In this document: positions 35,741 to 43,527 of the stretch, piece by piece
How positions within the stretch are numbered: the first letter of the stretch is position 1
How the letters are laid out: each line of letters begins with the position of its first letter
NCBI RefSeq assembly: GCF_011303555.1
Contig: NZ_CP049868.1
Location: 3,162,001 to 3,226,000 of the forward strand
Reading direction: 5' to 3'
DNA length: 64,000 bases
DNA from: Pedobacter sp. HDW13
GTDB lineage: Bacteria > Bacteroidota > Bacteroidia > Sphingobacteriales > Sphingobacteriaceae
Translations under genes and position numbers: made by a program
Notes under the pieces: model-generated
What the model was told of the DNA's origin: nothing
The model's database searches: none
The model's input: the letters and a program-made list of their open reading frames with translations, nothing else

Positions 35741-36769
35741 ATGCAGCAAAAGATATCAATAAAAGACATTGCAAACCATGTTGGAACATCTATTACAGCG
35801 GTATCTTTTGTAATCAATGGCAAAGCCAAAGAAAAACACATCAGCGATAAATTAGCTGCAAAAATACAGAAGGCGATAGATGAGCTGGGTTACCAACCTA
35901 ATTTACTCGCCCGGAGTTTAAGAACCGGAAAGTCGAACATTATCGGCTTTCTGGTTGATGATATTTCTAAACCCTTTTTCTCGGGCCTGGCCAGGGCCAT
36001 AGATGAAAAGGCGGCCGTTCATGGCTATAAAATTATCTTCAGCAGTACAGGGAACGACAGGGAAAGAACAAACGAAATCCTGAATATTTACCAGGAAAGG
36101 CGTGTTGATGCTTATGTTGCAGCCCTTGCCGAAGGGTTGGAGACCGAAATTGGCAGGCTTATTGGCGGCGAAACGCCCATTGTCCTTTTCGATCGTTACC
36201 TGCCCGGACTTGATGCCGATTACGTATTAACCGATAATTTTTGGTCGACAGCTGCCGCAACGCAACACCTGCTCGATAATGGTTTCGAAAAAATTGGCTT
36301 TATTACCATCGATACCCAACAGCAACAAATGCTCGATCGCTTGCGCGGATACAGCGAAGTACTGGATCGTGCCGGGAAAGCCCAGGAGGTTTTAAAAATC
36401 AAATATCTGGATTCGGAGCGTACTACCCAGCTAATTAAAACCTTTTTACAAAACAATCCACATTTAGATGCCGTAATTTTTGCCGCTAACTACCTCACTA
36501 TGGATGGACTCAAATTATCGCGCACCGGCGATGAAGCACTGCTTCAAACCAAAGGGGTAATCTCTTTTGATGATTTCGAATTGCTTGAGTTTATCAGGCC
36601 ATCCATTACTGCGGTAGAACAACCCATTGAAGCTATTGCCGAAAATATTATCCAGCTCCTGCTTAAAAAACTAGCGGGTGGAGTCGGCAGTAAAGCAGCC
36701 AAACCTGTGGTGATTAACCTGCAGGCCAAACTAAATATACGGCAATCGAGTAAGCCCCTAAATGCTTAA
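35741..36769 (+). CDS. LacI-family transcriptional regulator (second)
   Basis: 342 residues. Helix-turn-helix ISIKDIANHVGTSITAVSF (about 4-22), hinge, and sugar-binding sensor domain. It is 24 bp after uxuA, so it is likely co-transcribed and may respond to an inducer of the uronate branch. Which of the two LacI proteins binds the five boxes nearby cannot be settled from sequence. Confidence 0.9.
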   Translation: MQQKISIKDIANHVGTSITAVSFVINGKAKEKHISDKLAAKIQKAIDELGYQPNLLARSLRTGKSNIIGFLVDDISKPFFSGLARAIDEKAAVHGYKIIFSSTGNDRERTNEILNIYQERRVDAYVAALAEGLETEIGRLIGGETPIVLFDRYLPGLDADYVLTDNFWSTAAATQHLLDNGFEKIGFITIDTQQQQMLDRLRGYSEVLDRAGKAQEVLKIKYLDSERTTQLIKTFLQNNPHLDAVIFAANYLTMDGLKLSRTGDEALLQTKGVISFDDFELLEFIRPSITAVEQPIEAIAENIIQLLLKKLAGGVGSKAAKPVVINLQAKLNIRQSSKPLNA

Positions 36770-37092
36770 TTCTATTCTTCATTAATCAGCGATCCTGCTT
36801 CCTTAAAAAGTTAGCCCCCTTTCAGTTAATTGCCTGTTGCCTGTGCATTAAAGGATTTTGCTATACTATTAAGCTAATTTGTCAAAAAAAAGATTTCTCC
36901 GCAGAGATCATTACCTTTAATTGTGAGGTAATCAAATGTGCTGTTTATTACCATCATCCCGAATAAAATTTTAACCAAATAGAAAGATTTAGCATCCGCA
37001 TTTAACCATAGCCTGTTTAGGTTTTAATGTTGAGTTGCCGGATATAGGGGAGCGTTTTGTGTGTCTCCGGCTTTGCAAAGCAAGATAATTAA
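36770..37092. other. intergenic region before the GH116 gene
   Basis: 323 bp without a gene. No strong hairpin, LacI-type box or AACCAAATAT copy seen; the promoter of the GH116 gene should be here. Confidence 0.4.
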
Positions 37093-39816
37093 ATGAAAGA
37101 ACAATCATCAGGACGCCGTGCGTTCATTAAAAAGGCTGGTATACTGGGAATAGGGGTCATGGCTGCCAGATTTCCGGTATGGGGCAATAGCATATTCGCC
37201 GCCGGCTATCCAAAGCATAATATTCCTGAAGAAAAAAATATTGATCCCAAATGGCTTGCTTCATTGTACAAAAGAGGCACAGCCACCACGTATAAAAAAA
37301 GCAGGAATGAGCTGCGCTATATTGGCATGCCAGTGGGCGGCCTGCACGCCGGAACGGTATATGTTGGCGGCGACGGACGTTTATGGCTGTGGCAGATATA
37401 CAACGAAACTTTTGAAGGTGCACAAGAAGGGATAGAACCCAAAATTGTAAACTGGAACGATGGTACTACCGTACGTAAAATAAGGCCCAGAGATGGTTCA
37501 GCTTACATAGAACCAGCCATTGCCGATAATAAACGAATCCTCGATCAGGGTTTCGCACTGAAAACGGTTGTTGCGGGCAAAACTATTATTAAAGAATTGA
37601 ATGCCGACCATTGGGATGAAGTGGTGTTTTCGGGTTCTTATCCGGTTGCCGATATTGTGTATACCAGCAAAGATTTTCCTTTAGAGGTGAGGTTGAAAGT
37701 TTATTCTCCTTTTATTCCGCTTGATGCGGAAAAATCTGCACTTCCCGCAACCATATTGCGTGTTGAAGTGCTGAATAAAGGAGCTAAAACATTTCCGGTT
37801 GATTTGATTGGCTGGATGGAAAATGGCGTAAATAAAGTTAGTGGCAAGCCAGGCTCGGGGAGTAAAACCAATACTGTAAATGTTGGGACTGAATCGGTTG
37901 ATATTGTTTCGGCGTTTATAACTACCGATGCCAATCAAATCAATGCCAGTGATCACGGCAGCATGTGTTTTACCTATCATGGCGACTATGGCAAAGCCAA
38001 TCCTGCACTGGAACCATGGCCTGTTGGTACCGCAGATTTTAATCCGTTGAAAGTAGTTACGGCAAAAGTTGATGGAGATGAAAAGCTCGTAGGAGGGATT
38101 AGCCTATCGCTGGAACTATTGCCTGGAAAAACCATGCAGGCAGATTATTCGATAAGCTGGCACTTTAACAATGTTAATCCGAAGCTTAAAAAATTGGTGA
38201 AGGATGCAGAACAAGGCTATTATTACGCCAGTCGCTTTAAGGATGCGAAAAGCGTTTCCGATTTTATCAAAACCAATTTTAACCAGCTTACTGCCGGTAC
38301 TGAACTTTGGAGCAATACCTGGAAAACATCAACATTGCCACACTGGTTTTTGGAGCGAACTTTTCTAAATATCGGAACACTAGCAACAGCCAATACCTAC
38401 CGTTTTGCCAGCGGCCGTTTCTGGAGTTGGGAAGGGGTGGGCGCCTGTGCCGGTACCTGTACACACGTGTGGCAATATGCGCAGGCTATGGCCAGAATTT
38501 TTCCGTCGCTCGAACGCGATTTGCGCGAAAGGGTAGATTTGGGGGTAGGGTTTGTAAAAGATACCGGTGCCATTATTTTTCGCGCAGAGAACGAATCGCG
38601 TCCTGCAATTGACGGGCAGGCTGGTACTATTTTGCGTTTCTACCGCGAGCACCAGATGAGCCAAAATGATGCCTTCTTAAAAGCTAACTGGACAAAAATA
38701 AAGCTGGCTGTACAGTTTATGCTGGCACAGGATAAAAACGGCGATGGCATGACCGATACCCCAATGGAAAATACACTGGATGCGGTATGGGAAGGAGAAA
38801 TTGCCTGGATAGTTGGTTTATGTATTGCTGCGGCCAGTGCCGCACAGGCCATGGCTACTGAAGCTGGTGATACGGCCTTTGCTGCAATATGTAAGAACTA
38901 TGTAGAAAAGGGTAAGCAGAACATGGAGCGTGAGCTGTTTAACGGCGAATATTTTATCCATAGGCCTGATGCCGTACAGGGAAGGAAAAAACTGGGTTCT
39001 TATAATACCTGCCATATCGATCAGGTATATGGGCAGAGCTGGGCCTTTCAGGTCGGGCTTCCGCGGGTGCTAGATGAAAAGAAAACCCTTAGCGCTCTTA
39101 GGTCGCTATGGAAGTACAATTTTACCATGGACGTTGGCCCCTACATTAAAACCCACGTTGGTGGCCGTCCGTATGCGCTGAGCGGAGAGGGTGGTATGGT
39201 TATGAATACCAATCCGCACAATGAAGAAGCGCCCTTCGGCGAAGATGTGAGCTGGCAGCTGGGCTACTTTCACGAGTGTATGAGCGGGTTCGAACATCAG
39301 GTGGCCGCCCATATGATGGCTGAAGGTATGCATGCAGAGAGCCTTATCCTTACCAACAGGATACATGACCGTCATCATGCCGCCAAACGTAACCCCTTTA
39401 ACGAGATTGAGTGTAGCGACCATTATGCCCGTGCCATGGCCAGCTATGGTACCTATCTCAGCGCCTGCGGTTTTAGCTACCACGGCCCGAAAGGAATAAT
39501 TGGTTTTGGACCCAAGTGGAATAAAGAAAATTTCGTTGCAGCATTTACGGCTGCCGAAGGCTGGGGAGTTTATAGTCAGAAATTGCAGGGGGTAACCCAG
39601 GTGCATCAGTTTCAGTTGAAATATGGTACGTTAAGGTTAAATGAAATCAGGCTGGAAAAGATTACGAAGCCGGAGGCAAAGCACGTTAAAGTTAGCCTCC
39701 TGGGTAAGAACATTAATGCCGTTATGGCTGGTACAGCGGGGCTGCTGAATATCAGGTTGACGCAGGAAGTGACCGTTCAAAAAGATCAAATACTCGAAAT
39801 TTCAATATTTAGTTAG
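37093..39816 (+). CDS. GH116-family glycosidase (GBA2-like), Tat-exported
   Basis: 907 residues. A twin-arginine signal (GRRAFIKKAGILGIG, about 7-21) leads to export. The N-terminal beta-sandwich domain begins near GMPVGGLHAGTVYVGG, and the C-terminal (alpha/alpha)6 barrel includes SWEGVGACAGTCTHVWQYA, DKNGDGMTDTPMENTLDAVW and EDVSWQLGYFHECMSGFEHQ. GH116 contains beta-glucosidases, beta-xylosidases and glucosylceramidases, so a beta-linked exo activity is likely. I could not assign the two catalytic residues with certainty. Lipoprotein gene follows after 8 bp. Confidence 0.82.
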   Translation: MKEQSSGRRAFIKKAGILGIGVMAARFPVWGNSIFAAGYPKHNIPEEKNIDPKWLASLYKRGTATTYKKSRNELRYIGMPVGGLHAGTVYVGGDGRLWLWQIYNETFEGAQEGIEPKIVNWNDGTTVRKIRPRDGSAYIEPAIADNKRILDQGFALKTVVAGKTIIKELNADHWDEVVFSGSYPVADIVYTSKDFPLEVRLKVYSPFIPLDAEKSALPATILRVEVLNKGAKTFPVDLIGWMENGVNKVSGKPGSGSKTNTVNVGTESVDIVSAFITTDANQINASDHGSMCFTYHGDYGKANPALEPWPVGTADFNPLKVVTAKVDGDEKLVGGISLSLELLPGKTMQADYSISWHFNNVNPKLKKLVKDAEQGYYYASRFKDAKSVSDFIKTNFNQLTAGTELWSNTWKTSTLPHWFLERTFLNIGTLATANTYRFASGRFWSWEGVGACAGTCTHVWQYAQAMARIFPSLERDLRERVDLGVGFVKDTGAIIFRAENESRPAIDGQAGTILRFYREHQMSQNDAFLKANWTKIKLAVQFMLAQDKNGDGMTDTPMENTLDAVWEGEIAWIVGLCIAAASAAQAMATEAGDTAFAAICKNYVEKGKQNMERELFNGEYFIHRPDAVQGRKKLGSYNTCHIDQVYGQSWAFQVGLPRVLDEKKTLSALRSLWKYNFTMDVGPYIKTHVGGRPYALSGEGGMVMNTNPHNEEAPFGEDVSWQLGYFHECMSGFEHQVAAHMMAEGMHAESLILTNRIHDRHHAAKRNPFNEIECSDHYARAMASYGTYLSACGFSYHGPKGIIGFGPKWNKENFVAAFTAAEGWGVYSQKLQGVTQVHQFQLKYGTLRLNEIRLEKITKPEAKHVKVSLLGKNINAVMAGTAGLLNIRLTQEVTVQKDQILEISIFS

Positions 39817-39824
39817 GGGATGAT

Positions 39825-40406
39825 ATGAATAAGCTTAAAAAAATAAAACAGTTGGGTTTAGTGGGCTTGATTGGCTGTGCCATCTGGCTGGCGGCATGCA
39901 CTGGCAAATCGGAAACGAATAAAAACGAACTAGCTGCAGACTGGAGAACTGAGTTTAAAAAGAAACTCCCGCTGCTTGGGCACCGAAACTGGATCCTGGT
40001 TGTTGACAAGGCTTTTCCCCTGCAACAATCGGCTGGTATGGAATATATCTACGCTCCTGAAGGCATGGAGGTTGTATTGCGTGAGGTAATTTCAGGGATC
40101 AAAGCTTCCGATCATGTAGCGCCCATTGTTTACCGGGATAGTGAGCTCGAATATATTAAACCATTGGTAGGTGCAAAGGCCGATCAATTAATTAAAGCAA
40201 CTCAGGTTATATTAAAGGGAACGGCTGTGAACACCATGCTGCACGACTCTGTTTTTAAGCAGCTCGATCGAGAGGCCGGACTTTTTAAGGTTCTGGTAAT
40301 TAAAACCAACGAAACAGTACCTTATAGCTCTACCTTTATCAGATTAGATTGTGGCTACTGGGATGCAGCCAAAGAAGCAGAGTTGCGTAAGCAAATGGCT
40401 AAATAA
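39825..40406 (+). CDS. lipoprotein with RbsD/FucU-like domain
   Basis: 193 residues. A lipoprotein signal with Cys at about residue 26 (WLAAC) is followed by a domain starting LLGHRNWILVVDKAFPLQ. That resembles the start of RbsD/FucU sugar mutarotases (GHGD..ADANFP), though the Asp/His pattern is altered. RbsD/FucU proteins convert between sugar ring forms or anomers. A membrane-anchored periplasmic form would be unusual and could help sugars freed by GH116 (8 bp upstream, same strand) enter transporters. Family call is tentative. Confidence 0.55.
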   Translation: MNKLKKIKQLGLVGLIGCAIWLAACTGKSETNKNELAADWRTEFKKKLPLLGHRNWILVVDKAFPLQQSAGMEYIYAPEGMEVVLREVISGIKASDHVAPIVYRDSELEYIKPLVGAKADQLIKATQVILKGTAVNTMLHDSVFKQLDREAGLFKVLVIKTNETVPYSSTFIRLDCGYWDAAKEAELRKQMAK

Positions 40407-40623
40407 AGACAGGTCTACTAACCTTGATTTTTCATCCTATTAACGCCATAACATTTACGGAATTCGAACGGAGTTTGATCGCTTAATTGCAACTGAAATT
40501 CGAATAAACTCCGAAGAAAGGATAAACAAAGCCAATTTTAGTGCGAGCTCTGGTATTAAAATAAACCTTCGCAAAAAGGAGCGTTCCAACTTGATAAATT
40601 AGTCAGATCTTTCCTTATTTTTA

Positions 40624-41178
40624 ATGCAGATCAATCAGGTCTGTAATTTAGCTCCGCAGATGTCATTAACGCCCGAAACCCTAGCTGTAAAAAATGCAGG
40701 ATTAGTCTTGTTGAACAATTATTTGCCCATGCTTTTTGAAAGGCTTGGCTTGCTAATCGAAAACAAGGTTTTTACCGGTCTTGCGAGCCAGTGTAAGGCA
40801 GTGCAATACGCTGAATTTGCTGTTACGGGCTTATCTGCTACTTCCGAAACCATACTTCAGCTCAATAAAGTGCTTTGTGGTTTGCCACTGGCACAACCCG
40901 TGCCCGAAGAAATTGATATCTCCGAAGATCAGATACTGTTGATTAACGGGCTGCTCCAGGCAATGATTGGTTATTGGCCGGCTACAGGTAGCAGTTCAGT
41001 TGAAGGTTTCAGGGGCAACTGGCTGGTGCGCGAGGGGTTATTAAGAGAGCTGGAAGCATATTGGGAACTGGTTGTTGAAAAGCGGGCATACGATTTATTA
41101 CTGAATCAATCGCCATTTACATTTTCAGTGATTAAGTATCCATGGATGCCTAAGCCCCTTCACGTAACCTGGCTTTAG
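40624..41178 (+). CDS. orphan C-terminal domain of a contractile-injection-system tape-measure protein
   Basis: 184 residues that correspond to the end region of CIS tape-measure proteins: KNAGLVLLNNYLPMLFERLG, then LNKVLCGLPLAQPVPEEI, REGLLRELEAYWELVVEKR and the ending FTFSVIKYPWMPKPLHVTW. Full proteins of this family are much longer and belong to phage-tail-like injection clusters. Here the long N-terminal part is absent (an in-frame stop lies at 40600-40602) and no sheath, tube, baseplate or ATPase gene is nearby. It is either a remnant or a small protein using this domain for something else. The LRR gene follows after 69 bp. Confidence 0.75.
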   Translation: MQINQVCNLAPQMSLTPETLAVKNAGLVLLNNYLPMLFERLGLLIENKVFTGLASQCKAVQYAEFAVTGLSATSETILQLNKVLCGLPLAQPVPEEIDISEDQILLINGLLQAMIGYWPATGSSSVEGFRGNWLVREGLLRELEAYWELVVEKRAYDLLLNQSPFTFSVIKYPWMPKPLHVTWL

Positions 41179-41247
41179 GACTATAGCAGAGCATTATGAC
41201 AAAAGTATATACCATCATTTTTAAATAAAGTATTAATTTAGAAAGCG

Positions 41248-41760
41248 ATGAGGAAGAAAAAAGCGGCAAAATTAAAGGAAGAAGAGTTTTGGACTAATTT
41301 CTTTTATTTCAATATTCCAAGCCATATTAACGAAGTACCGGCTCGCCTTGAGCGGGCCAATTTTAGGCGCTACCATGTAGATGATGAAGAAATAGGGTGG
41401 ATGATTGAATATGTGCGTAGCATTTACCAGCTTGATTTGGATGGTACCGAAATTACCAACGCCGGAATTGCCTTGTTGAGCACCCTGGATGCGGTTAACG
41501 AACTCAGGCTGAAAAACTGCCTTAATATTGATGCAGGCTGTTTGGAAGATTTGCAGCAGATTAAAGACCTTGAGCTGTTGCACATCGGCGGAACCAGCAT
41601 TGGTGTGGACGATTTGATTGCGGCTCCTCTTAAATTTAAAAGCTTAAAATTCCTATTACTGGATGACGATGAACTCAATGAAGACAAATTGCAGCTGCTT
41701 TATGTTTCATTACCTGGCGGCTGCGAACTTAATGTTAACCATCGGGTTTATCCGTTTTAA
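41248..41760 (+). CDS. small leucine-rich-repeat-like protein
   Basis: 170 residues with several LRR-like strands (YQLDLDGTEITNAGIALL, VNELRLKNCLNIDAG, LELLHIGGTSIGVDDLI, LKFLLLDDDELNEDKL). No signal peptide or membrane helix, so it is probably cytosolic and binds another protein. Similar small LRR proteins occur next to CIS or polymorphic-toxin genes, and it follows the tape-measure fragment on the same strand. Role unknown. Confidence 0.65.
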   Translation: MRKKKAAKLKEEEFWTNFFYFNIPSHINEVPARLERANFRRYHVDDEEIGWMIEYVRSIYQLDLDGTEITNAGIALLSTLDAVNELRLKNCLNIDAGCLEDLQQIKDLELLHIGGTSIGVDDLIAAPLKFKSLKFLLLDDDELNEDKLQLLYVSLPGGCELNVNHRVYPF

Positions 41761-41782
41761 ACTCCTTATTACCTATTTTTTG

Positions 41783-41846
41783 CCATATAAGACACATAAG
41801 GACATTTAAGGCGTGTTGGCTATATGTACTTAAATGACTTATATGG
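41783..41846. repeat. palindromic repeat, copy 1
   Basis: 64 bp bounded by perfect inverted ends CCATATAAG / CTTATATGG. The interior word GACACATAAGGACATTTA recurs in the next copy. It could fold into a cruciform or RNA hairpin between the LRR gene and the sulfatase. Confidence 0.7.
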
Positions 41847-41864
41847 TTCATTATAATTTTTTTA

Positions 41865-41931
41865 CCATTTAAGACACATAAGGACATTTATGAACTGTTA
41901 CGCTTATATGTAACTTACATGCCTTATATGG
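41865..41931. repeat. palindromic repeat, copy 2
   Basis: 67 bp with ends CCATTTAAG / CTTATATGG and the same interior word AAGACACATAAGGACATTTA. Tandem to copy 1 with an 82 bp period. Confidence 0.7.
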
Positions 41932-42069
41932 TACATAAGTGCTTTTTTGTTATCATTTAAGGGCTGTTAAGCGTTAAAATGGCGCAATTGTTTGCTTAAA
42001 TGATTGAATATTAAGAACGGAAACACCGGTATATTTACAATTGACCAAGTATAGTAAGCCTCCCTAAAA

Positions 42070-43518
42070 ATGAAAGCTTTAATTGTTAAACTGTTTTTTG
42101 CCTGCCTGCTGCTCGCATCGCTGGCTGTTAGTGCACAGCAGCGAAAACCCCACAATGTTCTTTTCATTTTAACGGATGATCAGCGTTTTAATACCATTAA
42201 AGCACTTAATAATAGCGAAATACAAACTCCCAATATCGATAAGCTGGTAAAAAGCGGAATGGCCTTTACCCAGGCACATATTATGGGATCGCTCGGCGGT
42301 GCCGTTTGCGCACCCAGCAGGGCCATGTTACTTACCGGAAGATCGGTATTTAAAGTGCATCAGGATGGAAGTTACATCCCCAATAGCGAGAAAACATTTC
42401 CCGAAGTATTTAGGGAGAATGGTTACCGTACCTTTTCAACCGGTAAGTGGCACAGTGATTATTTATCTTTTAACCGTTCCTTTTCAACTGGTGACCATAT
42501 ATTTTTTGGTGGCATGCATACCGAAAAGGAAGGTGGGCACTGGAACCCTAAAATAAATCATTACGATCCGTCAGGGCAATATAAAAATAGCTTTCACGCC
42601 AATAAATTCTCTTCGGAATGTTATGCAGATGCTGCGGTTAATTTTCTGGAGCAACCGCAAAATACACCTTTCCTGATGTATGTTGCTTTTACAGCCCCGC
42701 ACGATCCGAGAACCCCGCCTGCAGCATACCTCTCGTTGTATGATAAGAAAGAAATTGCCCTACCCGGTAATTTTATGCCCGAACACCCTTTTGATAATGG
42801 AGAGCTAAAAGTGCGTGATGAGCAGTTATTGGCAACTCCCCGAAATGCCGATAGTGTGAAAGCTGAAATAGCGAAGTATTATGCCATGATTACAGAAGTA
42901 GACCATGAAATTGGGAGAATTTTAGATGCGCTCCGTAAAAGCGGCCAATATGAAAATACCATTATTGTGCTTGCCGGAGATAATGGCCTGGCTGTAGGGC
43001 AGCATGGCCTATTGGGCAAACAAAATCTTTACGATCACTCTATGCGGGTACCGCTTATTTTTAGTGGTCCGGGTATTCCGGCCAATAAACAAACAGATGC
43101 TTACTGCTACTTAACCGATGTTTTTGCTACACTTTGTAAAATGAATAACCTGCCAGTTCCAGGTACCGTAAGTGGCCGTTCATTAAATGAAGCGTTTACC
43201 CAAAAGAAATTCAGGGGCCGCGACCATTTGTTTACTACCTACGCTAACCTTCAGCGTGCTGTAGTAAAAGATAATATGAAACTCATCCTGTATAACGTTA
43301 ACGGAAATCACTCCATACAGCTTTTTGATCTGGCAAAAGATCCTTTGGAAAAAAATAACCTTGCCAATAAGCGGGATAAGCAGGCTATAGTAAAATCGTT
43401 AAGGAATTTGCTTTACGATGATATGCGGTTGTACGGCGATTTTTGCGACCTCACAAAAGAAAACTGGGGCTACGGTGGGCGTTTAGAATTTAAAGATGCG
43501 TTACGCATCAATCCTTAA
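42070..43518 (+). CDS. secreted sulfatase (arylsulfatase-type)
   Basis: 482 residues. Signal peptide (1-22, ending VSAQ). Metal/active-site start ILTDDQRF (33-40) and the sulfatase signature CAPSRAMLLTGR, where Cys80 would be turned into formylglycine. Because it is a Cys-type sulfatase it needs the anaerobic-type maturase (anSME) or FGE, not encoded in this window. Later blocks: HDPRTPP, AGDNGLAVGQHGLLGKQN. It removes sulfate from a sulfated glycan. The GH95-like gene is 9 bp behind it, a typical pairing for sulfated fucose- or galactose-containing polysaccharides. Confidence 0.9.
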   Translation: MKALIVKLFFACLLLASLAVSAQQRKPHNVLFILTDDQRFNTIKALNNSEIQTPNIDKLVKSGMAFTQAHIMGSLGGAVCAPSRAMLLTGRSVFKVHQDGSYIPNSEKTFPEVFRENGYRTFSTGKWHSDYLSFNRSFSTGDHIFFGGMHTEKEGGHWNPKINHYDPSGQYKNSFHANKFSSECYADAAVNFLEQPQNTPFLMYVAFTAPHDPRTPPAAYLSLYDKKEIALPGNFMPEHPFDNGELKVRDEQLLATPRNADSVKAEIAKYYAMITEVDHEIGRILDALRKSGQYENTIIVLAGDNGLAVGQHGLLGKQNLYDHSMRVPLIFSGPGIPANKQTDAYCYLTDVFATLCKMNNLPVPGTVSGRSLNEAFTQKKFRGRDHLFTTYANLQRAVVKDNMKLILYNVNGNHSIQLFDLAKDPLEKNNLANKRDKQAIVKSLRNLLYDDMRLYGDFCDLTKENWGYGGRLEFKDALRINP

Positions 43519-43527
43519 AAATAATCA

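Noticed and set aside
41783..41931. CRISPR-like array
   Set aside because: Only two units, palindromic and with no spacer series; no cas genes nearby.
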